A DNA stretch of 64,000 nt from Streptomyces colonosanans (GTDB lineage: Bacteria; Actinomycetota; Actinomycetes; Streptomycetales; Streptomycetaceae): NCBI RefSeq assembly GCF_001866645.1, contig NZ_MLYP01000037.1, positions 47,807-111,806 of the forward strand, written 5' to 3'. The stretch's first letter is position 1, and the number at the start of each line of letters is the position of its first letter. The translations under genes and the position numbers were made by a program. Positions 27,408 to 35,087 of this stretch are shown here, in pieces. The notes beneath the pieces were generated by a model, which was not told the DNA's origin, searched no databases, and saw only the letters and a list, made by a program, of their open reading frames with translations.

Positions 27408-28316
27408 ATGAGCCTTGCCTATCAGCAGCCCGGCACCATCACGTTCGTGCCGGAAATTTGGGATGCCGACCTTCTTACGCAGTTTGATCCGCTTCTGGTC
27501 TGGGCCTCGCCGATCGTCTCGAATAACAAGTACGAGGGCGAGATCCGACAGAAGGGCGATGTGGTCCACATCAATAGCCTTCTTCGTCCCACGGTTGGCG
27601 ATTACACGATCGCTGACGGAATGACGGCCCAGCGGCCGGAAACCGTGGACCAGGCGCTGACCATTACTGAGGCGAAGTTTCTTCAGGTTCTCGTGGAAAA
27701 CGCGGAACGGGTTCAGCTCGCCGGGGGCCTGGACTCGCCCATTAACCAGCAGATGATTCGCGCCCTGGCCCGTGAGGCTGACACCTTTATGGGCAACATC
27801 ATCGCCACTGGGGCGACGGCGCTTCCGGCCGTCACGCCGACCGCCGACAACATCCCTCAGAGCCTGTACAGCGGCATCCTGGACATGATGCTGGCCCTTG
27901 ACGACAACGACATCCCGGCAGGCCGCTACGTGGTCGTCTCGCCGCGTGTGAAGCGGTACCTCATCGAGCATCCGGCCGTGGCCAACGCTGCAGCGTACGG
28001 CGAGGGTGGCGTGACCGCGAACGGTGTCGTTGCTCGCCTTGCTGGCTTCACGATTCTGACCACTACGGCTATGCCCGTTGGTGTGGACATTGTGGCTGGT
28101 CACTCGGAGTTTGCCACCTACGCCAGCCAGTTCAGCGGTTTCCGTGAGGGGCAGTCGGAGAAGTACCGGGCTGACTACATCGACACCCTGCATCTGTACG
28201 GCGGGAAGATCGTGCGATACCCGGAACTGGACACGAAGAAGTCCGACAGCACCTTTGATGAGTCCAAGCCGACCAAGGGAATCGTCAAGGCCGCTGTCAC
28301 GTGGCCTACTGCCTAA
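27408..28316 (+). CDS. Phage major capsid protein (P22/HK97-fold type)
   Basis: A 302-residue coat-protein homologue. Family-like segments are FVPEIWDADLLTQFDPLLV at the N-terminus, GDVVHINSLLRPTVGDYT near 50, LTITEAKFLQVLVENAERVQ near 85-105, YVVVSPRVKRYLIEHPA near 180, and a C-terminal GKIVRYPELDT region. It is full length and uninterrupted, so probably functional. An element this small would need it only to build its own, perhaps smaller, particle. A strong hairpin follows. Encapsulin is less likely because of the scaffold-like and TerS-like neighbours. Confidence 0.88.
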   Translation: MSLAYQQPGTITFVPEIWDADLLTQFDPLLVWASPIVSNNKYEGEIRQKGDVVHINSLLRPTVGDYTIADGMTAQRPETVDQALTITEAKFLQVLVENAERVQLAGGLDSPINQQMIRALAREADTFMGNIIATGATALPAVTPTADNIPQSLYSGILDMMLALDDNDIPAGRYVVVSPRVKRYLIEHPAVANAAAYGEGGVTANGVVARLAGFTILTTTAMPVGVDIVAGHSEFATYASQFSGFREGQSEKYRADYIDTLHLYGGKIVRYPELDTKKSDSTFDESKPTKGIVKAAVTWPTA

Positions 28317-28329
28317 CCTTCGATTAGTT

Positions 28330-28362
28330 CGGGCCCCTGCCAATCCGCGGGGGCCCGTTCTT
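28330..28362 (+). terminator. Terminator after the capsid gene
   Basis: The stem CGGGCCCC/GGGGCCCG with a 12-base loop, followed by TTCTTCTC, 14 bp past the capsid stop. Confidence 0.85.
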
Positions 28363-28430
28363 CTCACTGTCCGTCGACCAGAAGCCTGCGCCGGCCGTCG
28401 ACACCCCGTAACGGAAACCGGAGGGTCCCA

Positions 28431-28772
28431 ATGCCAAAGATGCGTAACCCGAATTCGCCGCACTCTCGATACAAGGGACTGGATGTGCTGCCGAACGATC
28501 ACGGCTTGCCCGTTCCTGATCTTCCTTCCGTAAGAGAGTGGTCGGCTCCAGAACGCGAGCAGTGGCAGCAATGGTGGAACAGCCCTCAGGCTGCACGATG
28601 GGATGAGTCCTACGTTCCGACTGTGGCCGTAATGCTGACCTATTACGGCAAGATTCTTGACGGAACTGCCACCCGTGACCATCTGACGGAATACAGACAA
28701 CTCGCTACCGCCCTCGGCCTGACCGCTGACGGCATGAAGCGGCTGGGATGGACCTTTGAGGGGGACGAGTGA
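28431..28772 (+). CDS. TerS-like small terminase subunit
   Basis: A 113-residue protein. The stretch REWSAPEREQWQQWWNSP, then a helical block ending YRQLATALGLTADGMKRLGW, follows the pattern of actinophage small terminase subunits (Trp-rich N-terminus, late xxLGLTPxxRRRLxW). TerS recognises pac or cos DNA and loads the large subunit. Here no large subunit is encoded, which points to use of a helper's TerL, as in phage-inducible islands. The stop overlaps the next start (GTGA). Confidence 0.62.
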   Translation: MPKMRNPNSPHSRYKGLDVLPNDHGLPVPDLPSVREWSAPEREQWQQWWNSPQAARWDESYVPTVAVMLTYYGKILDGTATRDHLTEYRQLATALGLTADGMKRLGWTFEGDE

Positions 28773-28993
28773 GTAGGCGTGCAGCCAAGGCCGGTGCGGC
28801 AGGAGCCCACGACGGCATACACCGGGCTGGCTATGAGTGCCCGTGGTCTGAACCGCAATGCTCGGAATGTGTGCAGGAGTTCGCCATGCACATCGGGTGG
28901 CAACTGACCGGAAAAGTGCGGCCGTGGGACGACGAACTGAAGCACCAACCGAAGAAGTGTTATGAGTGCCGTTCTGAGGCTTTGGGGATTTGA
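28769..28993 (+). CDS. Small Cys-rich (zinc-finger-like) protein
   Basis: A 74-residue protein coupled to the TerS-like gene through a GTGA overlap. Cys pattern: C-x5-C-x2-C early (CPWSEPQCSEC) and C-x2-C late (CYECRSEALGI), suggesting one bound zinc. The role is unknown; it might be a packaging or DNA-recognition cofactor, given the coupling. Confidence 0.6.
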   Translation: MSRRAAKAGAAGAHDGIHRAGYECPWSEPQCSECVQEFAMHIGWQLTGKVRPWDDELKHQPKKCYECRSEALGI

Positions 28994-29212
28994 TTGGCAA
29001 ACGCGATGGAAGGACAGCACCCCCGGTGGGTCCTTTTCTATTGAAACAAAGTATTACCCCCACCCTTATAATCATTTGAGTAACGCTTCAGAAATTCGTT
29101 AGTTACCGTTCCGTGATATGGGTTTGGGAGAATAGAAGTCAAGCGGGGAGGCCGTCAGAGCAAGGCTCCGGGTACTCGCTGAGACTTCCACCCATCAAAG
29201 GAATGTGGCGCG
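28994..29212 (+). promoter_or_regulatory. AT-rich intergenic region with terminator and promoter
   Basis: 219 bp. An imperfect hairpin with TTTT (29009-29038) ends the TerS transcript. A perfect TATAAT (29067-29072) follows TTGAAA (29041-29046) with a long 20-bp spacer. The segment 29036-29135 is the most AT-rich part of the element. It may hold the promoter for the Lsr2-BRCT gene and, being next to terS, is a candidate packaging site. Confidence 0.5.
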
Positions 29213-29953
<741 letters not shown>

Positions 29954-30041
29954 CCGCCGCCCCCACCGTGCCGGGCGCCGAGTGCGCCCGGCCTCCCCGG
30001 CCAGAGGCCACCCAACTAACCCTTCTTGAGATAGAGGCGTC

Positions 30042-31448
30042 ATGAGCACCCCCGTTCTGTACGGTCCCATCGGTCGAGCGGTTCGCCGGATCGCCCCGTT
30101 CCTGGAAACGGATGCGTTGGGGGTGTACGTGGCCGTCCTCTCGATGTGGAGTGCCGCTCTCGGTGGCACAGTCAAGGTGTCATCCCGTGGCAATGCTCGC
30201 CCTGTGCTGATCTGGTCAGCCTTGGTGGCCGGAACGGGCAGGGGCAAGGGAACTGCCCTCCGGGCCGCGCATCACGTCCTGGACAAGAGCCTGGGCCGCT
30301 TCCTGGCTACCCACACAACCAGCGGCATCACGTCCGGTGCCAGTCTCGTGCACCATCTGTGGGAACAGCAGGAAGCCACTGCGGAGACCGAGCACGGGCG
30401 TGACGTCCGATCCATGGTCGTGGAAGAGGAATGGACCGAGGTATTGAAGCGGGTCAAGCGTGACCCGTCCTTCACCACCAAGCTCCGCGCTGCCTGGGAT
30501 GGCGCAACTCTCCGTAACACCACCAAGGATGAGGCCCAGGAAGTCCGCGACCCTGCCATGGTCCTGCATTCGCACATCACCCCGTCTGACTGGGCCAAGT
30601 ACGTCGGTGAGTCTGAAGCGGCCGGAGGGTCGTATAACCGCATCCTGCCGTTCCTGCTCGGCTCCGTGCCGATGCTCGATGACGACCGGGTGACCCTGCC
30701 GCAGGTGGATGGACGGGAGCTGTCCGACGCCTATGGCTGGGCCACCGCACGACCCCGTGTGATCACGCTCGGGGAGGACGCCCGGCCTTTGTGGCGGATC
30801 GTACGGCGCTATGCGCGCATCCTTGGTGAGGCGCTGCCGGAAGGGCAGGCCGTATTTATCGAACGGACCGCAGAGCAGACGCTGAGGGTCGCTGCCTGCC
30901 TCGCAGCGTCCGAGTGCTCGGAGACGATTTCGGAAGAGATGCTGTCGGCCGCCTTCACTCTGGTTCGGCGGTCGGTACAGGACGCCGTACGGATCACCAA
31001 GGGAGCGACTGCGCCGAAGGTGAAGCGCCAGCCGCTCAGTCTCGAAGACAAGGTGCGAGCACGGATCGAGATGCACGGCGGTCGCGCAACGTCCTCTCAG
31101 GTTCTCCCGTTCGTCGGGGCGACGGCCGCTGAGGTCAAGGAACTGTCCGGAATCGTCGTGACCGTGGAACGGTCGGGGAAGACCGGCCGACCGGCCACCG
31201 TCTTCACACTCCGCGGTGACAGTTCCGGTGACTCAGTGCCGCAGCCGGCCAGCACGGACAGCGACAGGAAGCAGGACAGTTCCCGTCACTCAGAAGCGCA
31301 GCCGGCCAGAGCGGAGCGTGAGCAGAACCGCGCAAGCGTCGTGAGCCTGGACGCCTACCGTCCGGCACCCAATCAGGCCCCGGAGCCTGCGCCCGAACCG
31401 AAGCGGCCCGAAGCGTTCGAAGAGAACCCGTTCCGCGCGCTGCTCTAA
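30042..31448 (+). CDS. DUF3987-like replication ATPase
   Basis: A 468-residue protein resembling the DUF3987 helicase-like domain found in phage and plasmid replication proteins. A Walker A-like loop AGTGRGKGT (63-71) has Gly instead of Thr/Ser directly after the Lys; MVVEEEW (125-131) looks like Walker B. Residues ~335-400 read as a winged helix, and the C-terminus is Pro/Glu-rich. No primase domain is present. It is the only large replication gene of the element, so it is probably the autonomous replication initiator or helicase. It is followed by a terminator. Confidence 0.72.
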   Translation: MSTPVLYGPIGRAVRRIAPFLETDALGVYVAVLSMWSAALGGTVKVSSRGNARPVLIWSALVAGTGRGKGTALRAAHHVLDKSLGRFLATHTTSGITSGASLVHHLWEQQEATAETEHGRDVRSMVVEEEWTEVLKRVKRDPSFTTKLRAAWDGATLRNTTKDEAQEVRDPAMVLHSHITPSDWAKYVGESEAAGGSYNRILPFLLGSVPMLDDDRVTLPQVDGRELSDAYGWATARPRVITLGEDARPLWRIVRRYARILGEALPEGQAVFIERTAEQTLRVAACLAASECSETISEEMLSAAFTLVRRSVQDAVRITKGATAPKVKRQPLSLEDKVRARIEMHGGRATSSQVLPFVGATAAEVKELSGIVVTVERSGKTGRPATVFTLRGDSSGDSVPQPASTDSDRKQDSSRHSEAQPARAEREQNRASVVSLDAYRPAPNQAPEPAPEPKRPEAFEENPFRALL

Positions 31449-31458
31449 CGAACCAATG

Positions 31459-31491
31459 GAAGCGCCCCGACTCACGTGGTCGGGGCTTCTT
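31459..31491. terminator. Terminator between the replication gene and the NUDIX gene
   Basis: The stem GCCCCGAC/GTCGGGGC, extended by AAGC/CTT, a 7-base loop, then CTTCTTTC. It lies between convergent genes. Confidence 0.8.
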
Positions 31492-31520
31492 TCGTTTGAG
31501 GGACAGTGCCGAGGTACCGG

Positions 31521-31988
31521 CTACCGGGCGGCAGGCATGTTGCCCTCGCGCCAGTCGTTCACTCGCTTACGGATGCTGGCGACCATGGGGAGCGCGTCGA
31601 CCTCTGTGGGCTGGAACCAACGGACATCTGTGGATTCCTCGGATACCGCCAGTTGCCCAGCAACAGGACGAGCCAGGAAGCAGATGGAGAACTCCTGCCG
31701 TACCTCGCCATCGTCGTACGCGAAGACGTGACGGGGGTTCGTGTAGGTCCCGACGATGCCGATGATCTCGACATCGAACCCGGTCTCTTCGCGGGTTTCT
31801 CGAACCGCGCAGTCCGGCAAGGACTCGCCAATGTGCATGACGCCACCGGGGAGCGCCCACATGTCGTTGTCGCGCCGACGCTGAAGCAGGATGCGTCCAG
31901 AGCCGTCAACAACGATGGCGGAAGCGGCCGGAACCAGGCTGTTCGCGGCCGGGGCGTTCGGGTCATCCTCGTAATCGCGCCTACCCAT
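31521..31988 (-). CDS. NUDIX hydrolase
   Basis: A 155-residue nucleoside-diphosphate-linked-moiety hydrolase with an intact Nudix box (GGVMHIGESLPDCAVRETREETGF: G-x5-E-x7-RE-x2-EE-x-G). The substrate is unknown. Its ATG overlaps the stop of the upstream HTH-PLD gene by 8 bp, so the two form a two-gene unit on the strand opposite to the rest of the right half. As cargo it might process a nucleotide signal; this is speculation. Confidence 0.87.
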   Translation of the reverse strand: MGRRDYEDDPNAPAANSLVPAASAIVVDGSGRILLQRRRDNDMWALPGGVMHIGESLPDCAVRETREETGFDVEIIGIVGTYTNPRHVFAYDDGEVRQEFSICFLARPVAGQLAVSEESTDVRWFQPTEVDALPMVASIRKRVNDWREGNMPAAR

Positions 31989-32736
31989 TACCTTCCTCGT
32001 CCCACACTGGGGTGCCTCGCTTCCACAGTTCCTCAACATGTGTAGCGAAGCGATCAAACATGCCGTCATCCTGGTAACGGCGCAGATGCAGCGTAGGGGC
32101 GTCGTGCCCAACGCTGTGAGTCAGCAGGGGCGTAACGATCATGTCGTCATCGAAGCGGAACACGGACAAGTGGGCGTGCCCGTCGCTGAACCTCGCGTCG
32201 ATGCCTGGTTGGCTTCTGATCTTCTCCAGCTCGGCGAGCGTCACGCGGATACGCGTTGCCAGCGTGAGCGCCACAGCTTCGTCTTGCTCGCGGGACCGCG
32301 TGAGATCGCTGTCGGGGTTGCCAACCAGGAAGCGCACTCGACACCCAGAAGCCGCCTTGCGACGCAACGCGGCGCCGAATCGGGCCTGTTCGAGCCACAG
32401 GAAGTAGTTGGTGTAACCGGCGAAGGTCAACTCTCGCTCGGCTTTAGTGATCAACGACTGCCATAGGGAAGCCGGGCAGCTCGACCGGTACGGATAGACG
32501 GAAACGACCTCACGGTCCGGACCGACCTTGATTGCCTTCTTCGCGGCTGCTGGCCATAGCACCGCCTCGTCCTCCCCGAGCGCCTCGCAGACGGCCCACC
32601 GATGCCGGGCACGAGGAACCCGCCCGGTCTCGGTGATCCATCGACCGACAGTCTTGATGTCGACGCCACACCTCTCAGCTAACTGACGGTCTGTCAACCG
32701 AGCCTGAAGCATGGCACGGCGCAGTGCTTCATTCAC
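31981..32736 (-). CDS. XRE helix-turn-helix protein with PLD-like C-terminal domain
   Basis: A 251-residue protein. Residues ~1-60 form a Cro/CI HTH (LTDRQLAERCGVDIKTVGRWI). Residues ~75-240 resemble a phospholipase-D-like fold common in Streptomyces HTH regulators (SVYPYRSSCPASLWQSLITKAERELTFAGYTNYF, then SGCRVRFLVGNPDSD). Only a partial active site is seen (FSDGHAHLSVFRFDDD), so it may be a ligand sensor rather than an enzyme. The first gene of the pair with NUDIX. Two inverted GTTAGGCAC boxes lie directly upstream. Confidence 0.78.
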   Translation of the reverse strand: MNEALRRAMLQARLTDRQLAERCGVDIKTVGRWITETGRVPRARHRWAVCEALGEDEAVLWPAAAKKAIKVGPDREVVSVYPYRSSCPASLWQSLITKAERELTFAGYTNYFLWLEQARFGAALRRKAASGCRVRFLVGNPDSDLTRSREQDEAVALTLATRIRVTLAELEKIRSQPGIDARFSDGHAHLSVFRFDDDMIVTPLLTHSVGHDAPTLHLRRYQDDGMFDRFATHVEELWKRGTPVWDEEGNG

Positions 32737-32751
32737 AAGTACCCCCTGGGA

Positions 32752-32794
32752 CGTTAGGCACGTTTCTCACGGTAGACCTGTTCCGTGCCTAACG
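32752..32794. promoter_or_regulatory. Candidate operator of the HTH-PLD regulator
   Basis: CGTTAGGCACG (32752-32762) and its exact reverse complement CGTGCCTAACG (32784-32794) are spaced by 21 bp, starting 16 bp upstream of the HTH-PLD start codon. The 11-bp arms on the same face of the helix suggest cooperative binding and autoregulation, possibly also control of the plus-strand genes from 32921. Confidence 0.6.
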
Positions 32795-32920
32795 GTCTCG
32801 GAACGAAGTAGGAACGCACCATCAGGGGCGGAAGTGTGGTGGGTGACTGGACGCACAGACCCCCGCGACCGTGGCGACGGTCCGGGGGCGTGGCCACCAA
32901 CCGACAAGGGGTTGACGACA

Positions 32921-33148
32921 GTGCCCAAAGCTACATCCCGACCGCCCGAGTGGCAGAAGCGGGCGGAGGCTGACACCGACGCTCAGCAAGACGAGTACAT
33001 GACGTACGCCCCCAGGGGCGAGAAGTGTCGCAAGTGCCGGAAGCTGTTTGGGAGTTTGGAAGTCGTCCGGCGAGTGCAGCCCTGCGGCGAAGAGCCGTCC
33101 GGCCGTCCGTACTCGTGCGTCGAATGCCCGACCAAGGCCAAGTCATGA
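32921..33148 (+). CDS. Small zinc-ribbon-like protein
   Basis: 75 residues from GTG 32921 (an AAGGG ribosome site about 10 bases upstream; TTG 32912 is an alternative). Two CxxC-type pairs, CRKCRKLF and SCVEC, suggest a zinc ribbon. Its stop overlaps the ATG of the next gene (ATGA). It is the first of a chain of small coupled genes; function unknown. Confidence 0.6.
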   Translation: MPKATSRPPEWQKRAEADTDAQQDEYMTYAPRGEKCRKCRKLFGSLEVVRRVQPCGEEPSGRPYSCVECPTKAKS

Positions 33149-33420
33149 CGGCCCGGACGCTGCCCAAGGGGTGGAAGTGGTTTCAGTCGGCTGCTGACAG
33201 CATGACTGAGAGCCACTGGTACGCAACGGCCCCGTACGACGTGGAGGCCGTCAGGAAGCTGTCTGGCTTCAACGACGACGCACCCATGTCCGAACAGATC
33301 AGCCACCCCGCGTGGAACTTGGATCGAACGGTGTCCGCCCAGTCCTGGAATGCGTTGCGCCTTGAGGTGGGCGAACAAATCAAGCTCTACCAGAAACTCA
33401 TCAGCGGGGGTAAGGCATGA
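33145..33420 (+). CDS. Hypothetical protein in the small-gene chain
   Basis: 91 residues, ATG at 33145 overlapping the previous stop, stop overlapping the next start. Mixed composition with several Trp (GWKWFQSAADSMTESHWYATAPYD) and no recognised motif. The tight coupling on both sides supports it as a real gene. Confidence 0.6.
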   Translation: MTARTLPKGWKWFQSAADSMTESHWYATAPYDVEAVRKLSGFNDDAPMSEQISHPAWNLDRTVSAQSWNALRLEVGEQIKLYQKLISGGKA

Positions 33421-33638
33421 CTGCCCCGGCAAGGCACCTCAGCGCCCGTAAAAGTTCCCTTCCTGAGCCTGATCTGGTCAGCCTGGTTGAAGGCTCGGAA
33501 CGGTCCTCAGACGGCGACTGGTGGAAGGAATACGGCGGCACCCTTGACCCGGCATCCGGCGTGATCGCGCTCCCGCCCAACTCCCTGCCCCCGTGCACGT
33601 TCCCGTGCGAGCGGTGCGCTCAGCGAGAGGGGGCGTGA
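33417..33638 (+). CDS. Hypothetical Cys-containing small protein
   Basis: 73 residues, ATGA overlap with the previous gene. The C-terminus has a CxxC-like pair (CTFPCERCAQREGA); the N-terminal half is polar and Ser-rich. No family recognised. Confidence 0.55.
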   Translation: MTAPARHLSARKSSLPEPDLVSLVEGSERSSDGDWWKEYGGTLDPASGVIALPPNSLPPCTFPCERCAQREGA

Positions 33639-33883
33639 TGGTGCGGGCAACATACCGGTTCCGTGAGCACACGCTGACGCCGGACCGAACCGAGGACGGC
33701 GACCCCACTCTCTACGCCATGGAATGCAAGAGGTGCGGGCAGAGCAGCGACGGCAGTACAGACCCAGCTGACGGCTCAGAGTGGGCCGCTGGTCACCTCA
33801 AGGCCAACCCCGGCCATCTGAACTATCGGGAAGTCATCACTCGTCCCTATCGATTCGAGCCGGGAGCGTGGCTGACCAACTAA
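33638..33883 (+). CDS. Small Cys/His protein, DUF7848-like
   Basis: 81 residues. The pattern CKRCGQSS...W...HLKANPGHLNYREVITRPYRF resembles a small family seen in Streptomyces phages and plasmids, with CxxC and two His as likely zinc ligands. ATG 33638 is preferred; the adjacent GTG 33635 is too close to the GAGAGGGGG ribosome site. It overlaps the previous stop. Confidence 0.6.
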   Translation: MVRATYRFREHTLTPDRTEDGDPTLYAMECKRCGQSSDGSTDPADGSEWAAGHLKANPGHLNYREVITRPYRFEPGAWLTN

Positions 33884-34022
33884 TCAAGGAATGGGGCCTG
33901 TCGCACTGTTCAGATCTCGCGAGTGACACCCCCTGGACTCCCGCTCTCAGTTCAGTCCTGGAGCGGGGCGCACAACGGTGTGGGGACCGCTTCCCCGCAA
34001 CAGCACGACGAAGGGATAGGCA

Positions 34023-34232
34023 ATGACGGCAGTCCCCGAGTTCGAGTTCCGCACGTCTACGGCGTGCAAGTACAACAACAACGACCCCCGCTGTGTCGAG
34101 GTGGCGACGAACGTTCCTGACAAGGTCGCGGTGCGCAACTCCGTGACCGGTCAGACGGTCGAGTTTACGGCTGTCGAGTGGACCGAGTTCCTGTCCGGTG
34201 CCAAGCTGGGCGAGTTCGACTTGTCGGCGTAG
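34023..34232 (+). CDS. DUF397 family protein
   Basis: A 69-residue DUF397 domain protein: EFEFRTSTACKYNNNDPRCVEVATNVPDKVAVRNS... then FTAVEWTEFLSGAKLGEFD, covering the whole domain. In streptomycetes DUF397 genes usually sit beside an XRE/DUF5753 regulator and form paired modules. Here no DUF5753 gene is adjacent, so it is an orphan within the element. Confidence 0.85.
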   Translation: MTAVPEFEFRTSTACKYNNNDPRCVEVATNVPDKVAVRNSVTGQTVEFTAVEWTEFLSGAKLGEFDLSA

Positions 34233-34241
34233 GGAGTCCTC

Positions 34242-34424
34242 ATGGGGCAGTGTCCGCAGTGCGGCGGCAGCGCAGAGCCCGACCCGGAACACTCCGGGGT
34301 GCTGTGGTGCCTGTCGTGCTGGCTCGTCTGGACGCCGCCGCGTGAACGATCCTGTTCCGGTTACCGGCCGATGCTGATCACTGCGCTCCGCAGGCTGGAC
34401 GACGACCGGGATCTACGCCGCTGA
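34242..34424 (+). CDS. Small zinc-ribbon protein
   Basis: 60 residues, 9 bp after the DUF397 gene. A clean two-pair pattern, CPQCGGS...LWCLSCW, indicates a zinc ribbon; the C-terminus is Arg/Asp-rich. Function unknown. It is the last gene before attR. Confidence 0.6.
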   Translation: MGQCPQCGGSAEPDPEHSGVLWCLSCWLVWTPPRERSCSGYRPMLITALRRLDDDRDLRR

Positions 34425-34507
34425 ACCGCCCCGCACTCCGCCCCCGTCGTGTGCCTCCCCCGTGGCGCATGGTGGGGGCTTCCGGCCACTCAGAGCGGGT
34501 TGGCCAC

Positions 34508-34570
34508 GTGACCAACGCATGACCAACAGCGGCCAGGAACGGGCAGAAACAGCAGGTGAGCATGACCAAC
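34508..34570 (+). repeat. Right arm-type integrase sites (RTGACCAAC x3)
   Basis: GTGACCAAC at 34508-34516, ATGACCAAC at 34519-34527 and ATGACCAAC at 34562-34570, in the same orientation as the two left copies (23699, 23711). Only the element side of the junction carries them. Confidence 0.65.
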
Positions 34571-34647
34571 GCTCACAGTCTCGAAGAAGGCTCAGAGCGT
34601 ACGTTCCCGCAGGTCAGCTAACTAATGGGCTGGTGCCCGAGTGGAGA

Positions 34648-34670
34648 GTTCAAGTCCCCCCTCGGACACC
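34648..34670 (+). other. attR
   Basis: The second copy of the 23-bp repeat (T-arm to CC of CCA). It preserves only the 3' end of a tRNA, so it is the displaced chromosomal remnant rather than a second gene. Confidence 0.92.
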
Positions 34671-34684
34671 GAATTTTCACCAAC

Positions 34685-34720
34685 CAAGTGCTGGCCGGGA
34701 GAGATCCCGACCAGCACTTT
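34685..34720 (+). terminator. Original tRNA-Leu terminator, displaced by the element
   Basis: A 15-bp stem with one mismatch (arms beginning AAGTGCTGG and ending CCAGCACTT), a 4-base loop, then TTTGCG. It lies 15 bp beyond attR, exactly where the terminator of the uninterrupted tRNA would sit. Confidence 0.8.
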
Positions 34721-35087
34721 GCGTTGCGCGTAATGATATTCGAGCGTGACGCCGAGCTCCGCGAACAAGCGGGCCTCGAGGGTGCGGTCCGCAGGGCGTC
34801 GGCGTCGCCTCCGGCGGCGTTCGCGAGCTGACCGGTCCTGTCGCGGCTGAGGGGCATGGGCCGGGTTGCGGCCAGGCGGGCGGCGGCGTTGCGGTGGGTT
34901 TCCGTCTCGGTGATCCAGGTGGTGAGGTGCTGGGAGCGCGCAGGCGGTCGATGGTGGCCGCACGGCGCCCTGGGGCGAACTCATCGCGAACGCGAGTGGC
35001 ATCGCCGACGAGGAAACCCGCTTTCCGAAGCCGTCCGGCGCCTCACGCGTTGGCCGGCACGGCGGGGAGGTTCCTAGACTCTGAGGT
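34721..35087. other. Non-coding or decayed interval right of the element
   Basis: About 370 bp with no supported gene. On the minus strand, around 34680-34790, the reading RTLEARLFAELGVTLEYHY resembles the extreme C-terminus of recombinase proteins, but it has no start, domain or ribosome site. The rest probably holds the polX promoter. Confidence 0.45.

Noticed and set aside
27408..28316. Encapsulin shell gene
   Set aside because: No cargo-type neighbour; scaffold-like and TerS-like flanks and the N-terminal sequence favour a phage coat protein.
34648..34670. Second tRNA-Leu gene
   Set aside because: Only the T-arm and acceptor 3' half are present; no anticodon arm precedes it. It is attR.
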